DNA of 64,000 bases, from contig JAFFSR010000220.1 in NCBI GenBank assembly GCA_017163975.1, positions 17,812,001 to 17,876,000 of the forward strand, read 5' to 3'. Within the stretch, counting starts at the first letter, position 1. Each line of letters starts with the position of its first letter. The position numbers and the translations under genes were made by a program. The notes under the pieces are model-generated. The model searched no databases. It saw only the letters and a program-made list of their open reading frames with translations, and was not told the origin of the DNA. Positions 24,501-36,923 of the stretch are shown one piece after another. The stretch comes from Anastatus disparis (taxonomy: Eukaryota; Arthropoda; Insecta; Hymenoptera; Eupelmidae).

Positions 24501-24764
24501 TGGTTAGATATTCTTATAAACATGTAAATTGTTTATAATATATTTTCAATTGAAAAGTTTAAAATTATATATTTGCTAATTTAAAATGATTTTCTTACCA
24601 AGAGGACTTTGTTTTTTAATATACGGTAGAGCATTTCCAAAAATGAACGCTGGTTCCTCGTGTGGTATATCTTTTCTTCGCCAATAACTAAACGCTACGA
24701 ACTTTAGGTATAAATAAAAACTTGCGATCAATAGTGTTAACGAAAAAAGAATTGTTGCTATCAT
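21532..24764 (-). CDS. CYP6-like cytochrome P450 (array gene 2)
   Basis: Exons 24599-24764, 23928-24297, 22976-23304, 22381-22614, 21782-22033 and 21532-21695 join in frame to 504 residues. Exon lengths 2-6 equal those of gene 1. The N-terminus starts directly at MIATILFSLTLLIASF, ten residues shorter than its neighbours. Motifs: WKRLR near 127, I-helix AGFETS from 309, ETLRKHP from 367, PERF, heme loop FGDGPRNCIG with Cys 449. No breaks were found. It shares residues such as EPDSLKNPNSEFRKHGRLLF with genes 1 and 3 but matches gene 1 best, pointing to a recent tandem duplication. It probably works as an ER-bound monooxygenase; the substrate cannot be read from sequence. Confidence 0.92.
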
Positions 24765-26134
24765 TGTTTTAAATCACTTGAACGTAGTAAAATTCTCTGA
24801 ATCCTAACTGAAATTTTCTTTTTTTATAGTGAAATTAGTAAAAAGGCTTATGAAATTCGCTGTTGATATAACTTGTTTGTTTACTATGACAATTGTTACA
24901 ATCAGATCATACACGTATGTATAGAGTAAAATACTGAAATCTCGTTAAGTTTCAACGGCGATTTTCAACAAAACTCTCCTTTGCTCTTATTGTTTTAATT
25001 GTGAACAAGAATTATCTAATCTGTTATGTTTATTTATCTTAATATAACTGCCTTATTGATTGAATGACTTTTTATTTTATTATCAAATGTTTTCTTAGCA
25101 TCGACACATATATCTTTAAATTTTAATAATTAATGCTCTCACTCTTATAAAAGAAAATATTATTTCTTTAAAGATCTAACACCTTGGAAATAAAGAAAAG
25201 TTTTTTGGATTAAATGATAAATCTAATAAATTGATACTTTTATATACGACCCGAGTGTCTGTCAATTATAACAAACTACTTTTAGATCTATCGACTACAC
25301 GTATTTACATTAGCAGTGTTTACATTCGAATGATTAGACTTCATGTATAATTTAAAATTCTTTGGAGAATATAAATATTAATACTAGCAAGAAAGTTTAA
25401 GGCGCATACCGATGATCTGCAAATTCGTTATGACAACTTCAAAAATAGTACTTTCGGCCTTTAAATAACAATCTTGATAGCAAAAACTCAGATGAGTATT
25501 TATTTTCTGTTCTTGGAATAAAAAAGTTAAACTTTTTAAAATATTTAAAATAAGAAGTATTAATATATTATTAAATGAAACTTTTGCGCATTTATATAAT
25601 TATAATTTTTCTGTTTTTAATATTTTTTATTTTTTTTTAAACCTGATTTAACGCATGGAGAGATAGTAAGTTCAAACAGTCAAAAGAACTTTTATAATAA
25701 AAATTGATAAGTAAGTATTAAAGATACAGATTTTAGTTTAATTATTGTATAAAATAAAATCAAATTTCTGTTAAGAATCTCGAATTTATCATTTATAGAA
25801 TAATTACTTTTCAATCATAACACCTTTCAGTTGTAATATAATCTAGTGGTTTTATATTTCTCCTTTGCAAGAAGTCAAAAATAAGATTATTCTGATAACT
25901 TTATTATATTTTACAAATTTGTAATTAATGAAATCATAATTACATATTTTACATCTTATTATAAGGATTTTATATCATTGTATATAAATCATGACATAGA
26001 AAACACAAAATTATTTAATAATTAATAATAACTAAGAATAATCGCACGATTTAAAAACAATAAAAAGCAATAATAAAAATACATATACAATATCTTACAA
26101 ACATTTGAAATAAAACTTAAAGTAATTAAAAAAT
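24765..26134. other. Promoter and spacer between P450 genes 2 and 3
   Basis: Holds the gene 2 upstream region (similar to that of gene 1) and then about 0.5 kb of AT-rich sequence past the C-terminal end of gene 3. No additional gene or defined repeat. Confidence 0.4.
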
Positions 26135-29100
26135 TCATCTTCGTTCGATTTTTAAAAATACAGAATCACTGGGCGTTTGGGCAAAAGTTTTTACCGAATA
26201 TTGAATCGGAAAAGGCGATTTCTTGCATAATGAAAATTTAAACTTTGAAAGCAAGCTGATTAAAGCAATTTTACTTTGCATAGCCCCAAATCGGTTACCT
26301 GAAATCAATCAAATTTTTAATAAAATATCACATACCATTGAGCAATTACCTTCATTTTTTTAAAAGTCATATAGTTCTTTACCTATACAATTTCGAGGTC
26401 CATCGCCAAATCCTAGAAATGTATACGGACTTCTGGAATCTAGATTTTCTTTAGTAAATCGTTCTGGATTAAATTTATCTGGTTCTGGATAAAACTCTGG
26501 ATTTCTTTGAATACCAGATACATCGATAAGTACCATCATACCTTTTGGTATAGTGTAATCAGAACCAGGGATTATCCATTCTTTTTCACAGATTCGAGTC
26601 AAAAATGGTAAAGATGGATGTTTTCGTACTGTTTCTGTAATAAAATATAATATAGTATTCCTGAAGTGAATTATTACGATTTAATTTTATTATTGTATAA
26701 TTAGTTTCGTTAGAAGTCTGTTCGTGAATTTAGAAGTTGTCTGGCAACCTGGTGCAAATTATTTTTAAATCGAGATTTTTTAATTAAATTAAAATATTTG
26801 TGTTTTTAGGAATAATTTCTTACCTAGAAATAAATTCTCAGGCATATCGCATGAATTTACTTTAAGCAATAGTAAACATGTTTAAAAAATAAACTGACAT
26901 AAATTAAAAAATCTGTAGCATAAACTATAAATAATTACAATAGATTTTTTTTAAAATACATTAAATAATAAATTAATTAATGATTACCATTAAATACCAT
27001 ATCAAGATATTTCATTTCATTAAACACATTCGAATAAGTTAATCCCTCAGGTTTTGCCTGAAACTCATCTATTTCCTGTTGCAATTTTTCTTGAATATCT
27101 GGATTTAACGCTAATTCGTACAAGCAATAAGTAACTGTAGATGAGCTTGTTTCAAATCCGGCCAAAAAAAATGCAAAAGCTTGAGCGCACGCTTCCATAA
27201 TTGTTATTTTATCATTTTTATCTGAAAATAAATATTTTTTTATAATTTATTAAATGCTTCAAATACTATGCGCTTGGGCGTTTAGTAGAAATCAAACTCC
27301 TTCAGAAAATTGGTAGGAAATTGACCATTTCCAAATACCTTGTAACGAAGCCATATGATCTTTACAAATGGATTACCATTTGTAAACATCACCAAAATTT
27401 ATCAATTTTCTATCAAGTATTATATTCTGTCAAGTTATTTTTAATTTAATTAAAAAATTAAAAAATTTATAAATATAATTTATAATAAAAAATTTAAGGA
27501 AACAATAAACTGACCTGTTACATTCAAATTTTCAGTCTCTCCGTTGTCTTGAATTTCTTCCATATCTATTAGTTCCATTAATAGTTTCAAAAAGTCATTT
27601 CTAACAATTTTTTCTTTCTTACGGTATTTAATAGTATTAATTAAAGTGCTTGTAAAAAACTTGTCGAGCTTTTCATTCACCAACCGTTTATGAAGCAAAC
27701 GAACCACATTAGGGAAAAAGAACAAAAGAATACTTTTAAATGGATCACCACGGAATAACAGTCGGCCATGTTTTCTAAATTCGCTATTCGGATTTTTCAA
27801 ACTGTCAGGTTCCAATCCAAAAACTAAACAAGCTATTGTATCTGTAGTATATCTGTAACAATAATCAACGATTGTAATAATTTGAATTTCAATAACGTAA
27901 TTTTAATTGTAGGCGAGAAGCAAACTTCTGATAAAGCGCTTTATTTTTTTTAAATTAAAGCTTTTTGCGCTACATTATTTTACAAATGCTGCATTAACTT
28001 CAAAAATATGATATAAGGTAAAAAACTCGTGAATTTAAAATAATAATCAGCTGTTATTTTATCAATCTGTTTATGTTTACTTATCTTTGATGACAGAATT
28101 TTAATTCGTTGCATCATACGAAATTTATAATAGTCGCGAATTCGAATTTTTTAAAATAATGATATTGTATTAAAATTTATAAATTAATTGATCTTATCTA
28201 TATAACATAATACTAAAAGTTAAAATATGTTTTTCTAAATGTATGCAATAAAAAATTTGAATTAATTATGACATTTCTTATCATGTTCTGTTTATAGTTC
28301 TTGTTTATATCAAAGACATTATTCGTAATCTATCTTTTTTTTTAATGGATTGATAATGACTCGAATTGCATGTATAGATCTTCCATCACTTAACATCTGC
28401 GCACAATATTTAAGATTCGTTTAATTTTAAGCATACTTGATGTGACATATTAAACTTGTAAGTGACAAATAAAAAGTATTTTTATTTTCAAAATCTATAT
28501 GTATGTTATCTGAACGGATATTGCAGCTTTATTAAGTATTGGTTTCCGATTATTTCAGTGATCGACTTCAGATGTGAAAATCAACATTCTTTTGAAACGT
28601 TCTTATTCTAAAATTGTACTCCAAGCAAATTATTTAAAATTCAAGATTTTTTCTTGTAAAAATTTAGATTTTTTATATCAATTAAATCTCCCAACTTGAC
28701 TCAATTTTCACAAAGACTGATCAAATATTCAGATCCTTACATTACATATTAAATTTCGTACGGGGCATCGATGAGTGTTATCATCAATAATTATAACTAA
28801 TTAAGAGATATCAATACATTATTACCTAGTTATTATGTCTTTTACTTCAATTTCGTTGCTGATTTTTAATTCATTATCAACCACTGTAGCGAGTTCATCG
28901 CCAATAATTTTCATCAAAGGGAACATAATTTTTAATTTTCCAGAAGTAAAAGTTGGAGTGAGCTTTGTACGCAATTTCTTCCATTTTTCACCATTGAGAA
29001 AAAATAAATGGGCAGCTAATGGATTGAGTTTTTCATCGACACCATATGATCGGTCTATAAAATTCTGAGACTCTTTTATAAGCACACAACGAATTAGTTC

Positions 29101-29694
29101 TGGATCATTAATCAACAGCACAGGTTTGTACAGTACTTACATCCCGTGATAAGGATGTTTACAAAATTTTTCGTAATTTCTTAAAACTGTTTCACCTGAA
29201 AACATTCATTCAAATGAATAAAGATAAATAAATAACTGGATTTAAGTAAAGATTCATGAACAGTCATTGCACTTTTAAGGTCTGAATATAACGAATTTTC
29301 AAAATATTGATACATTTGACGGCTGTTGTTTTATTTTCTTTATTATATGGTTAACAAATGAAATTTAGATACAGATGACTAAATATTATTGAATTTTTTT
29401 AATGCTTAATATGACGATTTATTAAATAAACTAAATCTTAATATTTTATATACTTAATAAAGAAAATTTAGAATAATATTTTGTTTTAAACTTAATATTT
29501 TCTTTACCTAGAGAAATTTTTCCTTGAAAAAATGGTAAAAAATTTCCATAAATTAATTTTGGTTTCTCGTGCGGTATACCTTTTCTTCGCCAGTAACCAA
29601 ACACAATGTATTTTACATAAATGTAAAAACTTATTATCACTAATGTAATACAAAAAAGTTTGGAATTTATCGTCGTTTCAAATGATTCAAACAT
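26135..29694 (-). pseudogene. CYP6-like P450 with in-frame stop (array gene 3)
   Basis: Six exons (29508-29694, 28826-29195, 27515-27852, 26988-27221, 26383-26634, 26135-26298) keep splice sites, phase and all P450 motifs: WKKLR, AGFETS, ETVRKHP, PERF, FGDGPRNCIG. The joined frame would be 514 codons. However, exon 2 has TAA (plus 29137-29139) where paralogs have a Tyr codon within HGMYLLYKP, at about residue 82, after which no P450 core could be made. Every other part is open, so inactivation looks very recent, or the stop may be an allele or an assembly error. The sequence at the stop (GTAAGT) resembles a donor site, but using it would remove conserved residues. Exon 3 is nine bases longer than in genes 1 and 2. 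Confidence 0.7.
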
Positions 29695-29936
29695 AATAAC
29701 AAAAATATTTTTTAATTTTAATTTTAATTTTTCAAAGTAAATGCAAGTTTTGGCGAAATAAAAATAATATTTTTAGAGAAAACAACATAGTCACTAAATT
29801 TGTTTAAATAAATGAGACTCAACTTTCAGTGTTAAGATGCTCAAACAGTACTAAAATATTCGAAATGAATTTCAGCGGAGACTTGATACAACATTACTTT
29901 ATACTACATTTATTTGCTCATTGCAATCAAACAAAA

Positions 29937-29950
29937 GTTATCTTCACTGC
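29937..29950 (-). promoter_or_regulatory. Conserved GATA-type promoter motif, P450 gene 3
   Basis: The minus strand reads GCAGTGAAGATAAC about 245 bp before the start codon. Nearly the same string lies 228 bp before gene 4 (35025-35038) and about 200 bp before gene 5 (40937-40949). GATA factors drive gut and fat-body genes in insects. Conservation may instead only reflect shared ancestry of the duplicates. Confidence 0.35.
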
Positions 29951-30309
29951 TATAAATGAAAACTTATTATTTTTAGAATTCAGTGGCTAATTAAATATTT
30001 ACTAGATGATTATTTTTTTAATTTCATTGATTAAAATTTGTATTATCATTAGACGTCATCCATGACTCAGCTTAGAAATTTATGTAGTTAGTTTAACCTT
30101 TTACCTCAATAAAAAAATATTTAATTTTTATTACTCCCTCCCTCTCTCTCTCTCTTCCTTTCTCACGTAAAATTTCAAAACTTGAAAATAGGTTGTCAGC
30201 GAAAAAAATTTATTCTAAGATCAATAATATATATCAAATAGTTTGATTTGTAAATTAAATTAAATGAATCAAAAGTTTGTAAATTTTATATTTATTTGTA
30301 TATTATTAT

Positions 30310-30746
30310 ATACTAGATTGGCACGGTATAGGTACTTATATCGCGAGGATAATGCGAACAGCTTATCAGCAATAAATTTTTATTGCACTTATTCCCTATC
30401 ATTGTTGAACATTCATATTTATTAATGAATATCTCTTTCACGATTTTGATTTGCTAAAAAAATTTTCTATCGTCAATTTAAATATATTTTTTGATTTATT
30501 GGTACTAAATTGAACATATATCGAAAAATAAAAAAAAAAATTCAATGCTTATTTTTTCTACAAAAAAAAATTATTTTAAATGAAAATTCATTCTATTATC
30601 ACATGGTTCACAAACGAAAAATGTTGTGTATTCCGAAGTTTTGTAAAAGTACGATTTGATAAATCATAGTTTTTGAGATTCTATTTCTATACCTACGAAC
30701 TTCTGCCCAACTATTGCGCGGGCGAAGCCGAGACGGGGGATGCTAG
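30310..30746. mobile_element. Helitron-like 3' end
   Basis: The stretch GCGCGGGCGAAGCCGAGAC then GGGGGATGCTAG ends at 30746 and is followed by T. This matches the arthropod Helitron 3' terminus: a GC-rich hairpin, then CTAG, inserted before T. The 5' limit is uncertain (TACTAGATTGGCACGG near 30312 is the best guess). Non-autonomous, with no Rep/helicase coding sequence. Confidence 0.6.
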
Positions 30747-31129
30747 TTATTTATAAATATAAGAAAATTTTAATCTTTAATCATTTAAATATGTTTAAAA
30801 CGAAGCTTTCATGTATTCATAAATTTATTTAACTTTAATTCATTAATAGATTATTTATTTACTAAAACTGTAATGTTTCATATACAGAATTAAAAAGATT
30901 TATCTTATTCATAGTTGGTTCCCCTTTCATGAAATGTCGGAGATTATCAATGACCAACGTTAAATAATACACAAATGTTTAATTTCTCCTTCATCATCAG
31001 AATAGTATTGTATACTTTAAACAAATAAAAACCTGAAATATAAAAAATTTACAGCGAATAAAAAAAATTGAATATTTTTTAAATAATATTTATTGTAACA
31101 AATGAAATCTTACAGAAATATTTGTTAAT

Positions 31130-34100
31130 TCACCTGCGTTCAACTTTCAAAAATATAGAATCGCGCGTAGATTGCGCAAGGGAGTTCAACGAATATTGGA
31201 TTGGAATAGGTGTCTTTTCACATGGCGAAAATTTGAATTTTGAAAGCAAACTAATTAGAGCAACTTTGCCTTGCAGAATTGCTAATCGATTACCTGTAAA
31301 AAAATGCTATTAATAATTGACGCAAAACTTCTATAGATATCAGTTACATTATTATAATTAAAAAGTAAATTTTCACATTCAGATCCTGCTGATAATTTTA
31401 AGATAATTTTCTGACAAAAAATTGTTTTAAAAATTTGTTTCTTTCGTATAACATTTACTTAACAACATTTCAACAATTTTATTTAAATATTAATGGTATT
31501 AAAAATATTTTCATTGTATTTATGATAAAATAGATTTAAAACTAATAATTCTAGAAGATTTTTATTTGAAATGTATGAAAATTAAGATTAATACCTATAG
31601 ATTGAAAAAATCAAATTCAATAATTCATTGAATAGATTATTTAAATTCATAATTTCAAAGTAAATTAATAATTTTTTTTTAATATTACCTATACAAATTC
31701 GGGGTCCATCTCCGAAACCTAGAAATGTATATGGACTTCTGGAATCTATGTTTTCTTTAGTAAATCGTTCTGGATCGAATTTATCTGGTTCTGGGTAAAA
31801 TTTTGGATCTGCATGAATACCACATATAGGGATTACTACCGACATACCTTTTGGTACAGTGAAATCAGAATCAGGGATTGTCCATTCTTCTGTACAGACA
31901 CGATACAAAAGTGGAGCCAATGGACGTTTTCTTAATGTTTCTACAAGAGAATATAATTTTGTTACTCTTAAATTATAGAATCATATACAACATATAAAGA
32001 TGAGTGAACACTCTTTCCTCCTGTGAAATATATTTTACTTTTTTTCACAATGGATGGAAAGTATAGCTTGTATCAAATTACTTTTAATCTAAATCTAGTT
32101 GGAACAATCTAATAAAGTAGGTGGCATAGTGCTGAAGTGTAAAATTAAAGAAGTAATCTTATTAAAAAAGACCACTATATGTAATATAAGATTGAAAAAC
32201 CATTACCATTAAAAACCATGTCCAGGTACTTCATTTCGCTTATTACATTCGAATAAGAAAATCCATCAGGTTTTGCTAAATATTCATCGATTTCCTTTTG
32301 TAATTTTTCTTGAATATCTGGATTTAATGCTAGCTCATACAAACAATAAGTAACTGCAGCTGTGGTTGTTTCAAACCCGGCCGCAAAAAATACAAAAGCA
32401 TGAGCACATGTTTCTAGCATTGTTAATTCATCATTTGCGTCTGAAAATAATTATTATTTTAATATAACTCCTTAAACCAATCGAATATTTTTGAGTTATA
32501 AGTATCTAATTTAAAGAAGCCCAACGCTATAAGCAATATTATAATTGTAGATTATTTATTGCCTAATGCCTTAAAATTTTTGTTTAATAAAATCATTAAA
32601 AAATAATTAACTGACCAGTTATATTTAGATTTTCTATATTCCTGTAATCCTGAACTTCTTTTTCATGTATCAGCTGCATCAACATGTTCAAAAAATCATT
32701 TTTAACAATATTTTCTTTTTCGCGGTACTTAACAGCATCAAAGAAAATATTTACAAAAAAATTACAAAACTTTCTATTGTGTAATTTTATACGAAAAAAT
32801 TTCAATATATGAGAATGAAATAGCAAAAGAGTATTTATTAGTGAACCTGTTCGGAAAGTCAGACGAGTATGCTTGCGAAATTCGCTATTAGGATCTTTTA
32901 AGCTATCTGCTTTCCATCCGAAAACTAAACAGGCAATTGTATCTAGAATGTACCTGAAAAAATAATGTATAATTCAAATTATGAAAACAATTATTTATAT
33001 TAATACTTTCGGTTTAATTATTTTTCATTAAAAAACATATTTATTTATTATTCTTAACATTTTAGTTTCTTAAAATTATCTAGATTAGATAAGAACTTCA
33101 TGAAAAATTTTTTAAAATTTGATTACATACGTATATATATATATACATACATACATTCCAAGAAATGCATGTAATGGCTTTATTCTGCAATAAAAATCAT
33201 TTTTTCAAATACTAGGCACTTCCGTATAGCGGTTATGCCAAAATACTATGTGATAAAGCACTTCTGTAAAGAATGTGAATTTTACTCAATATATAAAATA
33301 ATTATTACCTAGCTATAAAATCTTTTATTTCAATTATACTACTAGTGTCTAAAGTATGATCGACAACAGTAACAAGTTCATGGCCAATAGTTTTCATTGA
33401 AGGCAGCATCATCTTTAATTTACCAGAAGTAAAGCTTGGAGTAAGTTTATTTCGTATACTCTTCCATTTTTCATCGTTAAGAAAAAATAAATTTGCTGCT
33501 AATGGATTAAGTTTTTCATCAATACCATGATTGTGATTCCTGAATTTTTGAAACTCTTTTATAAGTACACAACGAATAAGTTCTGGATCATTGATCATCA
33601 GTACAGGTTTGTATAACATATACATTCCATGATATGGATATTTGGAAAATTTTTCGTAATTATTTGAAATTGTTTCACCTATAAAAGTTGAATATATTAT
33701 TTAATCGATTGAAAAAAAATTAACGAATGACTAGATTTTAGAAAAGTAAGCTGAAAATGTAATATTTTTATACTTTACGATACTTATAAAGTCGTTTGAA
33801 ATTTTAATTCTAAAAATGTCTAGTTTCTAAAACTTTGGTGCCAATTAGCACAATTAATAGCATCATATATAATGTAAAGTAATAGTTTATTTGAATGCGT
33901 TGGTCCATATCGATGCACTGTATATCTTAAAAATTGTCCATTTTCAGATATTGTGTTCTGATTTTTTTTTCTTTATTTCACTTTTCAAGCACTATTTTCA
34001 TGAACAAATCTACCCTTTTTTAACTCATTTGTTTTGTACAAAATTCTTTTTCACAAAATAATTTTCAAATAACTGTATTAATGATTTTACAAAATTTCAG

Positions 34101-34797
34101 TGGTGTAGTGGCCAAGGCACAGAACTTGTATTCTCGTTGGCGCGAGATCGATCCCCCGTCTGGTCGCTTTTTCACTAACTCTGCCATGGATTGACACCAC
34201 GTTAAATAATATGTCACTAATCTTAGGCGTAGTCTGGCACCACAGTAAAAAATTTCAAAAAATAAGAAAATGCTTCAGCGGGCTGACATCACGTTGTCAA
34301 AAATTTAAGGCTGAATTGGAGCTTGATCCGTAGAAAAATTATGTGTTTACATATAATAAAAATAAAATAAAATAAAATTTAATTGAAAAGTATTAACTGT
34401 GTTTATTTAATCATACTGAGAAAAAAGAGTAGGTTACTAAAAAATACTGAAGTTAAATTTATTGGTCTGGAAGGGAGTAAGCTCTATGGGAGCCTTTTTT
34501 TAATTAAATACTATGATTAACTGAATAAATTGATATTACATATATTTTATATTCAATTGGAAGGTTCAAAATTATATGTTATTTTCTATCAACTTAAATA
34601 TTTTCTTTACCGAAAGATATTTTTCCTCTCAGCCATGGTAAAATATTTCCAAAAATTAATGTTGGTTCCTGGTGTGGTATACCTTTTCTTCGCCAATAAC
34701 CAAAAACAATGTATTTTAGATAAATATGAAAACCTATTATTAGTAATGTAATCCAAAAAAGTTTGTAAGTTATAATTTTCTCAAATGACTGAAACAT
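31130..34797 (-). CDS. CYP6-like cytochrome P450 (array gene 4)
   Basis: Exons 34611-34797, 33309-33678, 32616-32953, 32207-32440, 31689-31940 and 31130-31293 join to 514 residues without a break. Motifs: anchor LFWITLLIIGFHIYLKYIVF, C-helix WKSIR at 134-138, I-helix AGFETT at 319-324, ETLRKRP at 377, PERF at 433-436, heme loop FGDGPRICIG with Cys 459. It differs from genes 1-3 in GPRICIG, VCTEEW and the GWKADSLK segment, and groups with gene 5. Intron 1 (33679-34610) contains a tRNA-derived SINE in the antisense direction. Predicted ER-membrane monooxygenase of unknown substrate. Confidence 0.92.
34097..34380 (+). repeat. tRNA-derived SINE in P450 gene 4 intron
   Basis: The head has an A box (TGGTGTAGTGGCC, 34101-34113) and a B box (GAGATCGATCCCC, 34144-34156) spaced as in a tRNA. 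A unique body follows and the 3' tail is an AATAAAATAAAATAAAA simple repeat. It differs in sequence from the SINE at 13.0-13.4 kb, so at least two SINE families are present. Confidence 0.75.
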
Positions 34798-36923
34798 AAT
34801 AATAGAAATATTCTTTTAAATGAGATTTAAATATTTTAAATTTAGTTTAAATTTTGGTGAAATACATAAAATATTTTTAAAAAGAACAGTCTTTAAAATT
34901 TTTTTTCAAATTAAACTTTTAGTTTTAAGATACTTAAGCAGTACTAAGATATTCAAAATGAATTTCAATCAAGACCTGATACAATATTATATCATTCTTT
35001 GATTAAACAAGTAAGTAAACAATAGTTATCTTCACTGCCATTTTCTTGTCAAACTTATCTTATTAATCACTATTTTCATCGTTTATTTTAGTGCTACATA
35101 ATTAATTGAATATATTATTAATAAAAAAAAATTTTTTTTAATTAATAATTCATATTATTCTTTAGAACTCGCGGACTTATTAAATTTATGTAATTACAAT
35201 TTGAAAAAGTACAAACAATTTATAAATACAGAATTAATTTTATACAATATTTATTTTTATTTAAATAAAAAATAAAAATTTTCCAATATGATATTGGAAA
35301 TGAAACCGGAATATCAATACAAACTCAGTTAATTATGTAAATAATAATTTATTATTTTTCAAATTTAGTAACTAATTAAATATTTACTTTATGATTATTC
35401 TTTTAACTTCATTGATAAAAATCTGTATTATTACCCTGGTAGAAATTTGAACATTAAAAATGGTGTAAACAACAATTTATGACCATTGTCAATAGTAATA
35501 TTTTGTCATGTCAATATTGGCGAATAAATGGTAATTTTTTGCTGAATCTGCAGAGCTCAAATTTTTTGGTATATTGGTTAGCATCTTATAGGCAAAAAAT
35601 GCTAATATAAAAATGTTGTTCAAAATTTTTGTATTTAGCCAAAAAAATACGCATTTTAAGTAAACGGAGAGAAAAAATCAGTAACAGCTATCTAAAAATT
35701 AGGTAAACTGTGGACAACTTTTTTTGACTAGTTATATAACTTTTTAGTAGTGAGTCCTTAATTTTTCAGATCATAGGTAAAATCATAACCTCACTTTTGC
35801 CACGTGGCGAGAAAAAATAGATTAGTATTTATTCACATTCCTTCGTCAATGTTTATTTTTATTGGAATTTATAAAAATAAAAATAATATTAAATTTTCTT
35901 AAAATAAAAATATGAAACGCAGTACGAAACGAGTATAAAAATATCGTTTTTTAAAATAATAAATGGAAAATTTGATTAATCGTTTAAAAATAACCTCTAA
36001 CAATCCGATCACAACTCAAAATATACGCGCGAATATATTAACAAAAGTGATTCTATTAATGATTAATGATAACTTTCAAGAAAAAACCTTAAATGATTCT
36101 TAATAGTAATCAATTAGAGCACAATTTGATAGACTCTACTGTTAACTATCTATATTCAAATAATAGTGGATCAGACTCAACATTTTATTAGCATTTTTTA
36201 GCACTATGAAGGTTGAAAGAAACGTTTCATATTAGTTCAAATAATGGCCATAAAACATTCCCATTTTCTGCTCTTCACTTTAAAGAAATGGCCATAAAAT
36301 GGTAGAAAAAGCGTTTCATTTTCTACCAGGGTAGTACTCCATTAATTAACAGTTGTTTATCACTTCTCAAGAATAAGATCTGTATGTCTCTAGCATTTTT
36401 GATTATCATTAGAATTATTTTATCCTAACTGTTAAATAAAATCTTTTTTGAAAAACAGTATATTTTCTATTTTTTAAAATTGTTTTTGTATTTTCAACTG
36501 TTATATATATATTATATTAAATTCCATAAAATATTGAAAAATCTAATGCTTGTGGATATACAATTAGTGGGTAAAATGTATTATTATAATTCATCTTATT
36601 CACAAGTAAGAGAATATCTAATATGTTATTATAATTCATATCATTTACAGATAAAAGAATATTTGAGTCATGAATTATTAAAATATTGTTTATTTAGAAG
36701 CAAATTTTCTACACTCATAAGTTGTTTACAGAGATTATAACGTAACAGATACAGAATTAAAATAGTTCTTCCTTTCCAAAAAAAATGAGAGATTAACAAT
36801 AGTGAACGTCGAATAATCTAAACCTGTTTTTATTTTAAATTTACTATTAATATAAGTAATTAAATATATACTTTTAATATTATTTATAGTATCAAATAAA
36901 ACCTTACAAAAATATTTGTTACT
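34798..36923. other. Promoter and spacer between P450 genes 4 and 5
   Basis: The first 250 bp is the gene 4 promoter region, with the shared GTTATCTTCACTGC motif at 35025. Then comes AT-rich sequence with a CCCTGGTAGAAA-ended element (35434-36331). Small frames around 36.5 kb have no features of real genes. Confidence 0.4.
35434..36331. mobile_element. CCCTGGTAGAAA-ended element, 898 bp
   Basis: TA on both sides (35432-35433, 36332-36333) and inverted ends CCCTGGTAGAAAT and TTTTCTACCAGGG. Subterminal similarity continues with CATTAAAAATGG on the left and GCGTTTCATTTTCTACC on the right. No coding sequence. The 160-bp element at 45850 has the same two ends and looks like an internally deleted relative. 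Confidence 0.75.

Larger units (their letters stand above)
29695..31129. other. Promoter and spacer between P450 genes 3 and 4
   Basis: Contains GTTATCTTCACTGC at 29937-29950 (a GATA-type motif on the minus strand, shared with genes 4 and 5), a CT-rich microsatellite at 30133-30170 and a Helitron-like element at 30310-30746. No coding region. Confidence 0.45.

Noticed and set aside
29120..29195. Extra intron in P450 gene 3 that would skip the stop codon
   Set aside because: GTAAGT at the stop could act as a donor, but no acceptor nearby restores the conserved YLLYKPVLMINDPEL region, and all four paralogs have an uninterrupted exon there.
36480..36740. 86-codon frame between P450 genes 4 and 5
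   Set aside because: Composition dominated by Tyr, Ile and Leu as expected from AT-rich spacer DNA; no counterpart in other array spacers.
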